A DNA stretch of 64,000 nucleotides from Marthasterias glacialis (Eukaryota; Echinodermata; Asteroidea; Forcipulatida; Asteriidae): the NCBI GenBank assembly GCA_911728455.2, contig OU452231.1:10288078-10352077 (forward strand). The letters run 5' to 3'. Positions 32,712 to 44,275 of this stretch are shown piece by piece. Numbering within the stretch: the stretch's first letter is position 1; each line of letters begins with the position of its first letter. The position numbers and the translations under genes were made by a program. The notes under the pieces are model-generated. The model did not search any database. It worked only from the letters and a program-made list of their open reading frames with translations, and was not told the origin of the DNA.

Positions 32712-33340
32712 GTGTAGATAAACTGTATTTGACAACTGTGTACAGATTGGGAAGACCAGTTTACTTATATGTTTTTTTTTTAAATATATATGTTAATCCA
32801 ATGAGGGTTTTGGTGAAGGCGCTGCTTCTTCAAGTCAGGATTTATATACTTGTTGCCAATGCTTTTTCTTCAGTCTTTTGGTCTTCGTGGACAGTTCAAA
32901 AGGAAACCCTCTCCAGGTCTATCGGTCTCTTCAAAACCAGAGTGTTTTTTTCTGTTTGGAAATTAGCACTCTTATTATATATATATATTATATGTAATAT
33001 TTGTGATGGGCGTGGTTTGTGGCCCATGGACATCCCCATAAAATTGAAAAGAAAATTGAAATTTAGAAAAAGCTGTGAAACTTGCACGCCTAAAGTTTTT
33101 GCCACTTCCGGCTCCAAAGCTTGGCATACTGTCATGTGTAATTTTACCAAAAATCACCCATTTTACCGTTCCTAGGCATTTCTTGTGACGGAAACTTTTA
33201 AGTCTTTGAAGAAAGTATGTAAAAGTCAAGTCCAATGAATAAACTTTTTACATAAATCAGTGGAGCCAGTTTGTGTGAAGTGGGATTGGCTTACAGTGGA
33301 ATTACGAACAGGATAGGACTTCTATTTGATGGGGTGCACC

Positions 33341-33425
33341 TTTATAATGTGGTCAAGCTTGCTAAGGGGATACAAATTTGTTAAGCAACTTTTGTTGTAA
33401 CTTGCTAAGCAGCTTTTTGAAACTA
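33341..33425. repeat. Family D-like relic
   Basis: Degenerate AGCTTGCTAAGGGG...TTAAGCAAC...TTGCTAAGCAGCTTTTTG words resembling the interior of 28930-29123. Weak. Confidence 0.4.
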
Positions 33426-33431
33426 GGTTTT

Positions 33432-33741
33432 TTAAAGCCCCAGCTCAACATTGGTAAACTGACTGTAAATGCTTCCATTCTTTGCACAAATCAAGATATT
33501 TGTAATAAAACCAACCTGTGAAAATGTCTGCTCATTTCGTTGTTTCATTGTGAGAAAACGGTAAGGCAGAGTAAACTAATTTTGGATCTTGTTTCATTTA
33601 TTATTTAAAAACGATAGCACTTCAGGCAGAAATATTTCAAGGAAAGTTTTCTACCATCATTATCTTTATACCATGTATAGTATATGTAAATCTGTGAACA
33701 TTTATGTTTTTCTTCTTACAAATGTTGAGCTGGGGCTTTAA
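33432..33741 (+). repeat. MITE-like family A, copy 2 (best preserved)
   Basis: 310 bp between TTAA at 33432-33435 and TTAA at 33738-33741. Terminal inverted repeats AGCCCCAGCTCAACATTGGT / ATGTTGAGCTGGGGCT, about 25 bp. Non-coding. Confidence 0.92.
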
Positions 33742-34633
33742 GGGGAAATGTAATTCTTTTTGGAAAAATAAACTAATTCATATCCTCTAGTTTTCAATAG
33801 ACACACCATTGAACCAATCTGTGACAAATTTCATCAACTGCAGTTGTCATGTTTGGGTGATAACAAGCAAAAACAAAAAGTCTTTCGTCTAGGATTTTGG
33901 GCATTTTTTGTGGCTCTTTTACTGACTTATTTGTGGCAATCAAAATAAGCGTTGGTGATTTGGAGGGCTTTAAAAATGCTATTTTCTTGACCCAGGTAGT
34001 ATTTTTGACTATTTTAGACAGAAATATATATTTCTGAAGGATTGGTACTGGTAGGAGCTTTAAAAAATAATAATAATCAGGTTGAATTATTTTTGGGTGG
34101 TAGCTGCATTTTTAGAGTCAGTCAGATGTTAATAATATTTTGTTTTTCCCAGGGGCCTTTAATACTGTGAGAAAATCAGAAGTAATAAAAACCATGAACA
34201 TTTGTATAAAAACTTGCATATCTTTACTTGAGCATTGGTAGGTTTTAACTAGATAGAGGCTTTCTTTTCTTGAATTGATCTTTTAACTGGAATTATTGAA
34301 TTACTTTGTATATACATGTATAATATGTACTGATGTATTTAATAAATGATCATGCTAAGATTTAGGATGGAAACATCCGTATTAAAATGATTCTGACAGC
34401 TTGAATTATCTATTGGCTGTGCTCTTTTAATTAATTTAATTTGTTGACGTTTATGAATTCTGTTCAGAGGCGAAATTTCAAGTAGTTTGATTTTGAAGGC
34501 ATGCAAAGTTCAGTTATCAATCATCCAGATAAATATTTCCTTAAGAAATTGTGTTCCTTCAAAGAAAATTGTAATGATTGAATTGCATGTTTAAAACAAA
34601 CTAATTCTAACGTAAACACCTGGCCACCTGGTT

Positions 34634-34930
34634 TTAAAGCTATGCCCGTTTTAATCGTCGCGCTCTTGCCGTGACAAGTTCAAATATTATTTCGATTTTG
34701 TTTCGAATCGACACGACAGGAGCGCGACATTTGAAACCACTTTTGGAATTCGGCGCGGCAGAGCCTTCGATCGTGATCGCTAGACGCTGAGCCTTTTCAT
34801 TGCAGTCTACGGGTCGCTGAGGCATCATCGTCGACAATAAACTGCGTCGTGTGTCAATTTTACCGTCGTGCGACCATCGCGCGACCGACTATAAATCATA
34901 CTTTAGACGCTCGACGTTTTGGGAATCGCG
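34634..34930. repeat. Repeat family N, copy 2
   Basis: CGCGCTCTTGCCGTGACAAG, TTCAAATATTATTTCGATTT, GAGCGCGACATTTGAAACCA and TTTGGAATTCGGCGCGGCAG are shared with 10303-10576; the right part differs. Confidence 0.7.
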
Positions 34931-34933
34931 GCC

Positions 34934-35115
34934 TAGACCATTAGGACCTATAGTTTTTGAGATATGATGGACTCCTATATGAATGGGCTCTTTGGTTTGG
35001 GTGTATACAGACGAATTTACCCAAACCTAATAGTGTCCTAGTATTGTGTCAACTGTCCACCATATCTATATAAAAAAAATGGCTCTACGGTATGGTGTTC
35101 TATAGGCTAGACGAC
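34934..35115. repeat. Foldback relic
   Basis: Inverted pairs ACCTATAG/CTATAGG, AGATATGATGGAC/GTCCACCATATCT and a tight hairpin GGTTTGGGT...ACCCAAACC at 34994-35027. Confidence 0.5.
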
Positions 35116-35154
35116 ACATTTTCAAGTTTGATTATTTTGTCGAAGATACAGATG

Positions 35155-35460
35155 AGGAGACGGCACGAAGGGCGACGGCACGACGCGACGGCGAAAGGAG
35201 ACGGCACGACACGACGGCACGACGCGACGGCGAAAGGCGACGGCACGACACGACGGCACGACGCGACGGCACGACACGACGGCTGCAACCGTATAAAAAT
35301 CAATGCAAAGACAGACGGCACGATGCGACGGACGATGGCACAATGCGACGGCACGACGTGAGGGCACTGCAGCCGTATAAAATTAATGTAAAGACAGGCG
35401 ACGGCACGATGCGACGGACGACGGCACAACGCGACGGCACGACGCGATGGGCATTTGCCG
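35155..35460. repeat. GACGGCACGAC minisatellite with a two-copy 86-bp higher-order unit
   Basis: 11-bp units GACGGCACGAC or GACGGCACGAT repeat through 35155-35285. Then an approximately 86-bp block (GCAACCGTATAAAAATCAAT...GATGCGACGGACGATGG) occurs twice, near 35283 and 35369. GC-rich island in an AT-rich region. Confidence 0.85.
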
Positions 35461-37499
35461 TCTATAGCATGCACACCATAGGAAATAGTGCAAAAATGTT
35501 ACAGTATATATTTTAGATCTTGTCGATATCAATGCTCGTTCGCCCCGGACTGAACTCCCGTTCCTTCTTCCTTTTAATCGGCCCGGGACTACAGCACAGT
35601 TTTACCGTGGCCATATATTTTCGTCTATGGCTTCATTTCCGTCTATGGCTTCATTTAATGCTATAGTTTCAATGATGTTGATTTAATATCAATTGAGCGA
35701 TAACCATCAGCTTCCCCTGGTTATAGTGGTACTTAGCACGTTTCTGGACCAGAATAAACGATGAATAGTGTCCGGTAATTATTGGCGTTGGAAGTATTAC
35801 CGTTTACTTTGACCTATAAAACAAAAAAATTACTAGTGGTGTGGTTAAATTCATCTACTTTGTATCCGCCAGTGGTGGATTTTGGGGTGGGTGCAGTGGG
35901 ACCACAGACCCCCCCCCCCCCGCGCCCCGGTGTAGCCTTGAACTCTTCTCTAAATTTCGCCAACTTTTTTTTTTTTTTTTCCAAAGACATTGCTACTGCT
36001 ACAAAAAAAAACACAGAAAGGCTCAGAACGGACCAGAGTAAAACAAAAGAACGGAAGTCGGGATAAATAACACAAATCGTTGAATTGCTCACAAGCAGAA
36101 AAACCAGAGAGGCGCAATATGCAACGAGAATTGCAACATTTTTAGCAGAGCCTCCCAAATTCAGCGGAGGCCACCTGGTGGTCGTCATGCGCGCCCTCAT
36201 TGTTATAGCAAAATCTGCCCCTTTACAAAAAGTCTTGGACATACCCTTGATCGACAACAAATAAAGTTGTTGAAAGTACTACGGCATGTATCAGTTTCAT
36301 AATTAATTTATATCACAAGACTCGGGTAGCCTAGGGATTTGCTCCCACTTGAAAACACTCGGACTTCATAACTATACCCTCGGACGGTAACAAGGGCTGA
36401 AACTTCTTTCGCCTGTCTGCCATGAGCTGGATTGAGAAAGTAAATTGTAATTCGAATGAATCTGAAAAGAAAACATAGATTAAAAGATGATATCTTTCGG
36501 GCCCGCGTGTTGATCTTGAACTTGCAAGTTGTTTTGTCCGGTTTCTATTGGGCTTTTTCTGCCCCTGTTTCCTTGCTCTATATTTGAAGCGAATCGTGAC
36601 TCACGAGGCGCCACACTCAGAAGTTTTCACGAGAGTTTAATATTAAGCCGATGAGGGCGGTATTTAATCACTCCATTAAAAAAGTAGATTTTTGCTGTTC
36701 TCTTTGTTTTACGCAAAATGCTTTGCAATGTTTGTAGACACGCAGCGGAGTGACTCATAAGTAATTTTCAGAAATGTGGGTGGTTGACAGAACCGTGTGG
36801 ACTGAAAGAACGTGAAGACACTGCGCCACTACACTCTCAGGCTTTTAAACCGAATGAAAACAGTCCTGGTTAATCTGAAAACGTCGACGTCTTCTTGTTT
36901 AGGGGAAAGGCGAACCTTTACTGCGGGCAGAAAGGTTGGGTGTCGACTCGAACGGGTCCCCTGTCACATTAGCGCACCACCACCTCATCACACTAAGTAA
37001 ACGACAGTGAAACAGTCTCAACAGCAGTACACACTGTAACTGCCGACTCCACAACATACCAACCAGATTCTGTAATTTGTTTTCTGAAACTTTAAAGGTA
37101 AGTCACTTTTGACTCGAATGTTAAAATAATTGTTTCTCATATCCGTACTCGTAGTCGTAGAAAGGCGAGGCTACACCTACAACGTACAAGTACAAACAAG
37201 TTTTGCTGTAGAAATAAAAATAAGTAGAATAGCTGCAATGAATTCCAATTGATTGCAGGTCATTACATTAGACCCTATGCGTATGACCATGGTATGACAT
37301 CACTATGATGAGCATGTAGTACAGAAAAGGACACCCTCGCGCTGAGGTCAAAACAGCTACAGCCTAAGTTGGATGCTGCATTAGATGGTGACGAACGCAT
37401 TCATTGAGGTCTAGCCTAGACGAGTCCCTAGACCTAGCCGCATAAAACATATAGGCATAAATAGTGCAATATCAATTCAATGCTTGCCTACCTCCGCTC

Positions 37500-37735
37500 C
37501 TTATCCTAGACCCAGTAACTGGGGCGCTGTACTCCTTTTTTTGAGATTGAGATTTTTGTCATTATCGGTCAGACTAGTGCCCCAGCATGCATGTAGTAAC
37601 TGGACCACGGAGCGGACTTGAAACGAATCTGTGATACCCTGTTCAAACAAAAATTGCCAAAGACTCAACAAAATTGCTGGAAAATCGCCTACTGGCTTCT
37701 CAAGATATCAAAGATGAAATAAAATGCATTTAATT
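37500..37735 (+). repeat. Repeat family G, copy 2
   Basis: AGTAACTGGGGCGCTGTACT, AAAGACTCAACAAAATTGCT, GGAAAATCGCCTACTGGCTTC; compare 23491-23690. Confidence 0.75.
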
Positions 37736-37751
37736 GTACTCCGCTCCTTGG

Positions 37752-38047
37752 CCCTACTCCCCTTAGCCCCTACTCCCCTTAGCCCCTACTCCCCTTAGCC
37801 CTTACTCCCCTTAGCCCCTACTCCCCTTAGCCCCTACTCCCCTTAGCCCCTACTCCCCTTAGCCCCTACTCCCCTTAGCCCCTACTCCCCTTAGCCCCTA
37901 CTCCCCTTAGCCCCTACTCCCCTTAGCCCTTACTCCCCTTAGCCCCTACTCCCCTTAGCCCCTACTTCCCTTAGCCCCTACTCCCCTTAGCCCCTACTCC
38001 CCTTAGCCCCTACTCCCCTTACTTATCCCCTACTCCCCTTAACCCCC
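37752..38047. repeat. 16-bp C-rich minisatellite
   Basis: About 18 copies of CCCCTACTCCCCTTAG, mostly identical, directly downstream of a family G element that ends in CTCCTTGGCCCTACTCC. Confidence 0.95.
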
Positions 38048-38282
38048 ACGATGTGACATCAACTTTTAAATTGAGATTTGCATTTTCTTGCCAAAAATTA
38101 TCCCTCGATGATCGCTTGGTCATTGCCGGAGAGTCTTGAGTACATTACATTAGATTCGCCATGTGATAAATTTTTGTGTGGAATTTTATGAAAAGTCTCA
38201 GGCCTGATACATGTAAACATCGTTGGAGCCATGATGGTTGTACAATGTATGGTGCTATGACTTACCGCGTAATCTTGCGATT

Positions 38283-38345
38283 ACACCGTGCCCTGACCCA
38301 TGAGTACACGCTTTACAGGGCACCGTAAGCGCTTATGGCGCCCTA
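38283..38345. repeat. Family D relic
   Basis: GTACACGCTTTACAGGGCAC and CGTAAGCGCTTATGGCGCCC resemble the centre of 4997-5118 and 7859-7987. Confidence 0.5.
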
Positions 38346-38356
38346 TTCCGAGCTTT

Positions 38357-38740
38357 TCCGCCACTTTTATTTTCTCTACCGAAAAAATTTCAAATTCGTG
38401 CACCGTGAATTGCAATACCTCGTCCTTAACCTACAGCATAGGTTTGGTACTAAACCTGGAACCATGGTTTGATTCCCAGTTCACTCTGATTTACCTCCAT
38501 TGAGTTAAAAATGAAATATAATGAATTTAAAAACAATGGTATGGTTGAAGCTTCTCGATGTCTCGTAATCCTCTTCTTGGAACAAAAGGACGAAGATTTG
38601 GAATCGGGGATACATGTTATCTCTTTGTGTGGGTTAAACGAAGCATTAGACGGAGTGTGAGTGCTCTGTACACGCTCAGCAGTGGAATGTCCAGGCGATC
38701 TTTGTTCTGGTATTCCGATTTTACACAATGGCCTGTTTTA
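38357..38740 (-). repeat. Family F copy, truncated, reverse orientation
   Basis: TGAATTGCAATACCTCGTCC, CACTCTGATTTACCTCCATT, GTCTCGTAATCCTCTTCTTG, GTTAAACGAAGCATTAGACG match the reverse complement of 39171-39827. Confidence 0.8.
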
Positions 38741-38964
38741 ACGCCACCTGTTTGCTGGTTCTGAAAACATTTGTGTTGATACACGGCATCCGGCGTCTAT
38801 TGGTCAAGAGAAGCGGGCTCTTGCTGTGTTCTATAATAGAATATTCTGGCAGCAGTCACTCATCATCACCTTGTACACAAATCCCTTTTTAAAAAGTAAC
38901 TGATTGATATCAGCAAAGTCTTTAAATTAGCCCTTGTTACCTGACGATGTCGCATGATGTACAC

Positions 38965-39140
38965 AGACCTGATACTTCATGGAGGGGGTGAAGGCAATTG
39001 CCTCCATGCCCCTGGTGATTGCCTTGGTATCCCTTGTTCCAGTAGAACTTTACACTCATTGGGGGGGGGGGGGGGGGCTCTTGACCTGTTTAACAAGGAG
39101 AATCTGCCTTGCCTTTGTACAGAAACAAAGTATCTTGCCT
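38965..39140 (+). repeat. Family L copy
   Basis: CCTGATACTTCATGGAGGGG, GGCAATTGCCTCCATGCCCC, TGATTGCCTTGGTATCCCTT; a long G-run at 39061-39077. Abuts the full family F element. Confidence 0.8.
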
Positions 39141-39170
39141 GTGGATTGTGTGGTCTGTGATCATAGCTTC

Positions 39171-39827
39171 TTAACCAGTTGACACCGGATGACGTGAATA
39201 CATGCAAATGTTTCCCCTGCCTGGAAATGGAAGAGTCTTAAGACGCCATTATGTAATTTCGGACCCCCCCCCCCCCGACCGAAGGTCGCCTGGTCATTCA
39301 ACTGCGGAGCGGGCACAGACCACACACACGCCGTCTAACACTTTGTTTCACCCACACAAGGACAAAAAAAGGTCTTCAATATATTCACATTTTGCGGCCG
39401 TTGAGAGGTGGTTTTTGTGTAATCCCTGATTATAGACCTTTGTCCTTATGTTTCAAGAAGGGGATTATGAGGCATCGAGAGGCTTCCACTATTGTTCATT
39501 CATTGTATTTTGGGGGAATGGAGGTTAGTCAGAGTTGGCTGGCAATCGAGCCATGGTTCCTGGTTAGTAGGACTCCTACATGTACATGTATGCCGTAGGT
39601 AACGGCCAATGTTTTGCAATTCACGCTGCGTGAATTTGAAATAATTTTCTCGATCGCGAAACAAAACAATAAAGAGAATCTTTGTGCACATGGTATTGTC
39701 AGGTCAGGGTTTCTTTTTGCCAGCGGTACTCTCAAAGAAAAAAGATTAAGGCGGTTCCGCCCAAAAAAATCCCGCCAGGGAGATGGGACAAAAAAAAAAA
39801 AAAAGAATCCCAGTGGTAACTGGTTAA
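39171..39827 (+). repeat. Family F element, full-length reference copy (657 bp)
   Basis: Terminal inverted repeats TTAACCAGTT and AACTGGTTAA at the exact ends. Interior landmarks: GGATGACGTGAATACATG, CATTCAACTGCGGAGCGGGC, CCACACAAGGACAAAAAAAG, GAGAGGTGGTTTTTGTGTAA, AACAAAACAATAAAGAGAAT, GCGGTACTCTCAAAGAAAAA. No coding capacity. Confidence 0.88.
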
Positions 39828-40764
39828 AAAGGTTCCGTCCATAACATGTTTGTACTCAAAGCAATTATTTCCAATCATCTTGTCATTTACAATGTACATG
39901 TACGCACAATGTATTCGCTGTTGGAATCATGGATGAATGTAATTCATTCGGACCCAAACATCAATGCACAGGAAATTTGCCAGTTACACATGTTGTTATT
40001 GTCACGAACACAGATAGAAAGTGTCTTGTTCAGCTTGGGCGAATTTGAATTCCTTCTGTGGTAGTGTTCTCTCACGGTTTCGTGGTAAAAATGAGAGCTC
40101 TGTACCTTCACAGGTCGCACATATTTTTTTCGGAAGTGTTTGCAACATCAATTAGGATTTTGTGCTATCGGATTCTGCTTGTGAATTATTTAGATACAAA
40201 GAATACAAACTTTGTATGTACTTGTTCTGAAGTCGGGAGAGGGTTCCTTTCACCGCCCCCGCCCCCTTCCATCCAAGGTCTCTTGATTAATAAGATCCTG
40301 GAACTCTCTTGACAGCATTTTATCTTGTTAGCAGTTTTCTATTTTTGTGGCTGAAGGGGGGAAGTGAGCTCAAATTGACAATCAAGATAATTGCCTCCAA
40401 TATAAATTGGCATGTTGTAAATTGACTTACATGTTCGAAGACTTTGTACAGTCCGAGTAATTACCCGTAAAAACATACATTTGGGGCAAATTGTCAGTTA
40501 TTGGTTGAAACGTTAATGGATGGGTACAACGTACTGTAAGTCGGTCCGGTTACAATAGACCAAATGCCCGGTCACAATTTAACCACTTAGTGCCGGGGTT
40601 TCCAAAATTTTTCAGTACCCAGGGACGGGATGAATTTTTCGGAACTGGCAGAATAATTTTTGTTTTCTATAGAATTGTCACATACTCACATTGAAACCCT
40701 GATTAAATAATTATGTAAAGTTTATTATAAAATGCACTAGGATTTGTTGATCTCTTGCAAGAAA

Positions 40765-41165
40765 ATATGAGATGCGTTCACCGTGGATTGCAAAACCTTG
40801 GCCATAAGCCAGTGCCAGTAATCGGCCATAGTATGCTGGAATCTCGGACCACTCGGACTTGCCTCACATTGAGCCATATAATACAATGATAAACAATGGT
40901 GGCGGCCTATCAATCTCTCGGAACCCTTGTTTATATAACAAAATGACGAAGGTCTGAAATTGGGGCTAAGTCAATAATCCCCAACAAAAGGAGATTTCCA
41001 GCATGAATTTCAGTACCCTCTGTCCCTCTTTGTACAGGGTAAAGGAAAGTTTGCATGTTGAGTGCATGCACTGTGCATGCTACACAATGGAATTTTCAGG
41101 TGTGTTAATGTTCTGGTATTCAGAGTTTATGAAAAAGCGGGTGTGCACATCATGAGGCAACATGG
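40765..41165 (-). repeat. Family F variant, reverse orientation, degraded
   Basis: CACCGTGGATTGCAAAACCT, GAGTGCATGCACTGTGCATG and CAATGGAATTTTCAGGTGTG match the reverse complement of 27007-27470 more than 39171-39827. Confidence 0.65.
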
Positions 41166-41419
41166 ATCAGTGGCAGTAATGTATGGCCTACATGAACCTT
41201 AATAATAATAACAATAATGTGCACATATCCAGCCTGCTGGGAGCTCAAGGCGAGTAGACAAAGAAAGAATGAATTGGCCTACAAACCGTAACAACCGATG
41301 CAATTACAAATGCACAATGCCACTACAAATGTCATCTTTGAAGAATTGTGACATACATATGTACATGTATGATGGCATAAAAATGGTACTCCTCACTACT
41401 TGTGTGATTTACACACTGT

Positions 41420-41770
41420 GTATCAACCAGGCAGGGTGGGACTCAGATCTTCTAAAGACAAACTACTTCTTACCATTTCTAGAAGCTCCAAATCCCTCGG
41501 CGATAGATCTTTTTCAATTTCTGGTCCCAAAGTTTGGAACACTCTCCTCATCAACATCAGGGACGCCCCGTCTCTCACCATTTTCAAAAAATGTCTTAAA
41601 CACTTCTTATTCACGTCAGCCTACATGTAGTTTATTTTCCTACACTTGTATACAGCGCTTTTATCTCTCTTGTACATACACTTGTACAGCGCTTTTATCT
41701 CTCTTGCAAAAATGCTTTATAAATACATTTTATTATTCTTCTTCTTCTTCTTCTTCTTCTTCTTATTATT
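41420..41770 (+). mobile_element. 5'-truncated LINE (CR1/L2-like) 3' end
   Basis: In frame from about 41430, LRSSKDKLLLTISRSSKSLG, DRSFSISGPKVWNTLLINIR and APSLTIFKKCLKHFLF is the typical C-terminus of non-LTR reverse transcriptase ORFs (GDRxFSxxxPxxWNxLP...F K..LKxHLF pattern). It is followed by a short 3' UTR containing ACAGCGCTTTTATCTCTCTTG twice, GCTTTATAAATAC and a (TTATT)(CTT)n tail. Dead fragment; the first ~1 kb or more of the ORF is missing. Confidence 0.85.
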
Positions 41771-42510
41771 ATAAGATGAGTTTTCAGTAGCAACTTAAAT
41801 CTCGTTAAATACTATGATAAGATTTGAGTTTAGTAAGAAGATGGTTCCAGAGTCGTGCCATCATTGACATGTAGTCACTGTGATGAAGTCCAAACAATAC
41901 AACAATGAGAAGTCCATGATTTATGTGTTTAACAGATGTGTGTACCTGTTTGTGTGCATTTGATTTGAAAGTATAATATGTACGTGCATGTATGTGCCAT
42001 TTTTTGTGTCGCAAAAAAGTGTTGTGATTTCAGAAACCTATTTTTAACGCCACACCTTTTTGTAATTTTATATTCTGAAGTCATCTGGGTCACGGTAAAG
42101 TCCCTACTGTACACCCCTCTTTGTTTACTCATTGGGATTATGTGTTATTTTGTTTGTTTTCAATGAGTCATAAGTGGTTGACATTCTCCTATGCAGGCTG
42201 CATGCGTGAGCTTTAATTATGTACATTGGTGGACTAAGTGCCTCATGTACATGTACCGATAGAGAGGTTTCACATGACGTCACCCAAGACCTTTTTCTAA
42301 TGCTGCGTGCACAAACAGGCGCTGGAAATCATTCAGCAGACGACGCCAGCCATTGAGTTTGTACACGGCTGTACCCAACATGGCTGCGAAACAAACTTTT
42401 CCCAGGGTCATGCAACCTCTCTATACTACAATGTGTCATGTACTTTTTTTTTTATAACAATGCATTTTTAGTTGTTTGAATAAGCCATAATTTTAAGAGT
42501 TAGGCCTATA

Positions 42511-42620
42511 GATTTGAAAGATGTCTGGTACAATGCCTTTTTTGGGCATAAGTAGGCCTAAATGCTCAATTTGAATTCTGCAGATCTAGTGTGATAAAAG
42601 AAGGCATTGTTTCAGACATT
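42511..42620. repeat. Family C compact copy
   Basis: 110 bp with ends GATTTGAAAGATGTCTGGTA and GGCATTGTTTCAGACATT; AAATGCTCAATTTGAATT shared with 4803-5250. Confidence 0.7.
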
Positions 42621-42743
42621 GGGTGGCTAAAAGTGCGCAGAGCGCTGGCCTCCCACCAACTGTGGCCCTGGTTCGTTTCTTGGCTACGGCCCAGTGAGTA
42701 GAGTACATGTAGTAAGTTGGTTTTCTCCTATGCTATGATGCCA

Positions 42744-43073
42744 TGAAGGTTTTTCGCAACCATTGAGCGTCGTATGCAATTGCAATATGACCCTTTGCAA
42801 AATGGAACCTTAGGATATGACAGGAATTTAACAATTAGAAAAACAGAAAAGTTTCACAGATTTTCCTACATTATGTTTTTGTTTTTTTTGTAAAAAGGGC
42901 ATTTATGAATGGGATTAAAAGAGTACCGGTAGTGACTCAGTCTTAAATAGTCGTTAACCTTGCAGGGTCGTGGCTGTGTACCTTGCCATCAGCTCGGTCC
43001 TTTATTACACGGCCACAACCCTGCCGGGTTTTAAACGGCCGTATAAGACCTTGGTCACCTCTCTTTTATTCCC
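42744..43073. repeat. Family I MITE, copy 1
   Basis: The left block (CCCTTTGCAAAATGGAACCT, CACAGATTTTCCTACATTAT, GGGCATTTATGAATGGG) leads into a foldback TTAAAAGAGTACCGGTAGTG...GTCACCTCTCTTTTATTCCC. Matches 55085-55412. Confidence 0.82.
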
Positions 43074-43625
43074 TTATTATACATGGAAATTTTCCATCAT
43101 TAACATGTCAGCCTGCAAGCTTTTGCTTCTGTGGGTCATGCATCCATAACGACTAGAAGTTGTATAATTCTGATACATGGAAATAAATGTTAATGGAATC
43201 AATTAATTATTGATGGTCATCTATATTTGCCTTCACAGCATGTACCTGTATGCAGATGGTTAAGCTACTTGTATGAATATTTAACTAGTTAAGCATTGAT
43301 TTGTTTCTTTATTATATAACGGCATTATAAGTTTACACATTCACATAGAGCAGTGTGTGGGATTTGCATTAAATTAAATGCGTACTAAATTATTGAATAC
43401 CACAATTGACTCGCACAACGTACGCTGCAAATCCAACCTATTTATTGTACCGTTAGACATCACGGGATGTTATCATGTTTAAATTGATAAACTCAACTGG
43501 GGGCTTCAGTTTGCTCAGGTGCTTGAATCAAATCAGAGGCAGCTTGACTCGGCTAATGCATCTCAGCTCTACTTGACTAAGTTGCATACATGTAGGCTAC
43601 ATGAGTATGTTCAGACAGCGTACTA

Positions 43626-43944
43626 AAGTTAGACTCGAAACAGTTCAACTTCATGAGCAGTGTGGGGCAGTCATAAATAATATTGTACCTTAGACTCGAA
43701 ACAGTTCAACTTCATGAGCAGTGTGGGGCAGTCATAACAAATATTGTACCTTAGACTCGAAACAGTTCAACTTCATGAGCAGTGTGGGGCAGTCATAAAA
43801 AATAATATTGTACGTTAGACTTGAAACAGTTCAACTTCATGAGCAGTGTGGGGCAGTCATAACAAATAATATTGTAGCTTAGACTCGAAACAGTTCAACT
43901 TCATGAGCAGTGTGGGGCAGTCATAAAAAATAATATTGTACCTT
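43626..43944 (+). repeat. Five tandem ~63-bp repeats
   Basis: GACTCGAAACAGTTCAACTT starts near 43632, 43692, 43753, 43818 (TTGAAAC variant) and 43882. Units differ mainly in the A-rich CATAA(A/C)AAATAATATTGTA joint. Confidence 0.95.
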
Positions 43945-44275
43945 GTGCTCAGACAGCATCGAGTTAGAACTGATTCATTTACCGATTTACCCAATTAGTC
44001 ATACATACAGTATGTACATATATAGTACACGTAAAATGTACATGATCATAGAACGTAAACAATGTCCTGAAAATTGTGAACCCGGAATTTCATTGTTTGC
44101 TTTCCCACCTTTATCTTCTTAAGCAGATATTGCTATATGATCCAACCAGGATGTAGAATTGTGAAATGAAGATCACACAAGAGGTCATAATCAGATGACA
44201 GTTGTCTAACATTATAAGTAGGCCTACATGTACATGTAAAAGCACCTTTTGTACCATATGTTGATTGAAATTTAC

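Noticed and set aside
32729..33175. 148-codon open frame after SPEF1
   Set aside because: Directly downstream of the SPEF1 poly(A) signal, low-complexity Tyr/Phe-rich composition, no conserved motif.
35100..35474. Open frames of 80-124 codons on both strands
   Set aside because: Product of the GC-rich 11-bp tandem array; Arg/Cys/Ser-rich repeats without recognisable homology.
35814..36260. 148-codon minus-strand open frame
   Set aside because: Crosses poly-purine and poly-C tracts; no recognisable domain.
41269..41790. 173-codon open frame
   Set aside because: It overlaps the LINE fragment in the wrong frame; only the frame with LRSSKDKLLL...FKKCLKHFLF shows reverse-transcriptase-like residues.
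43626..43944. CRISPR-like array
   Set aside because: Eukaryotic context; units are contiguous tandem repeats without unique spacers.
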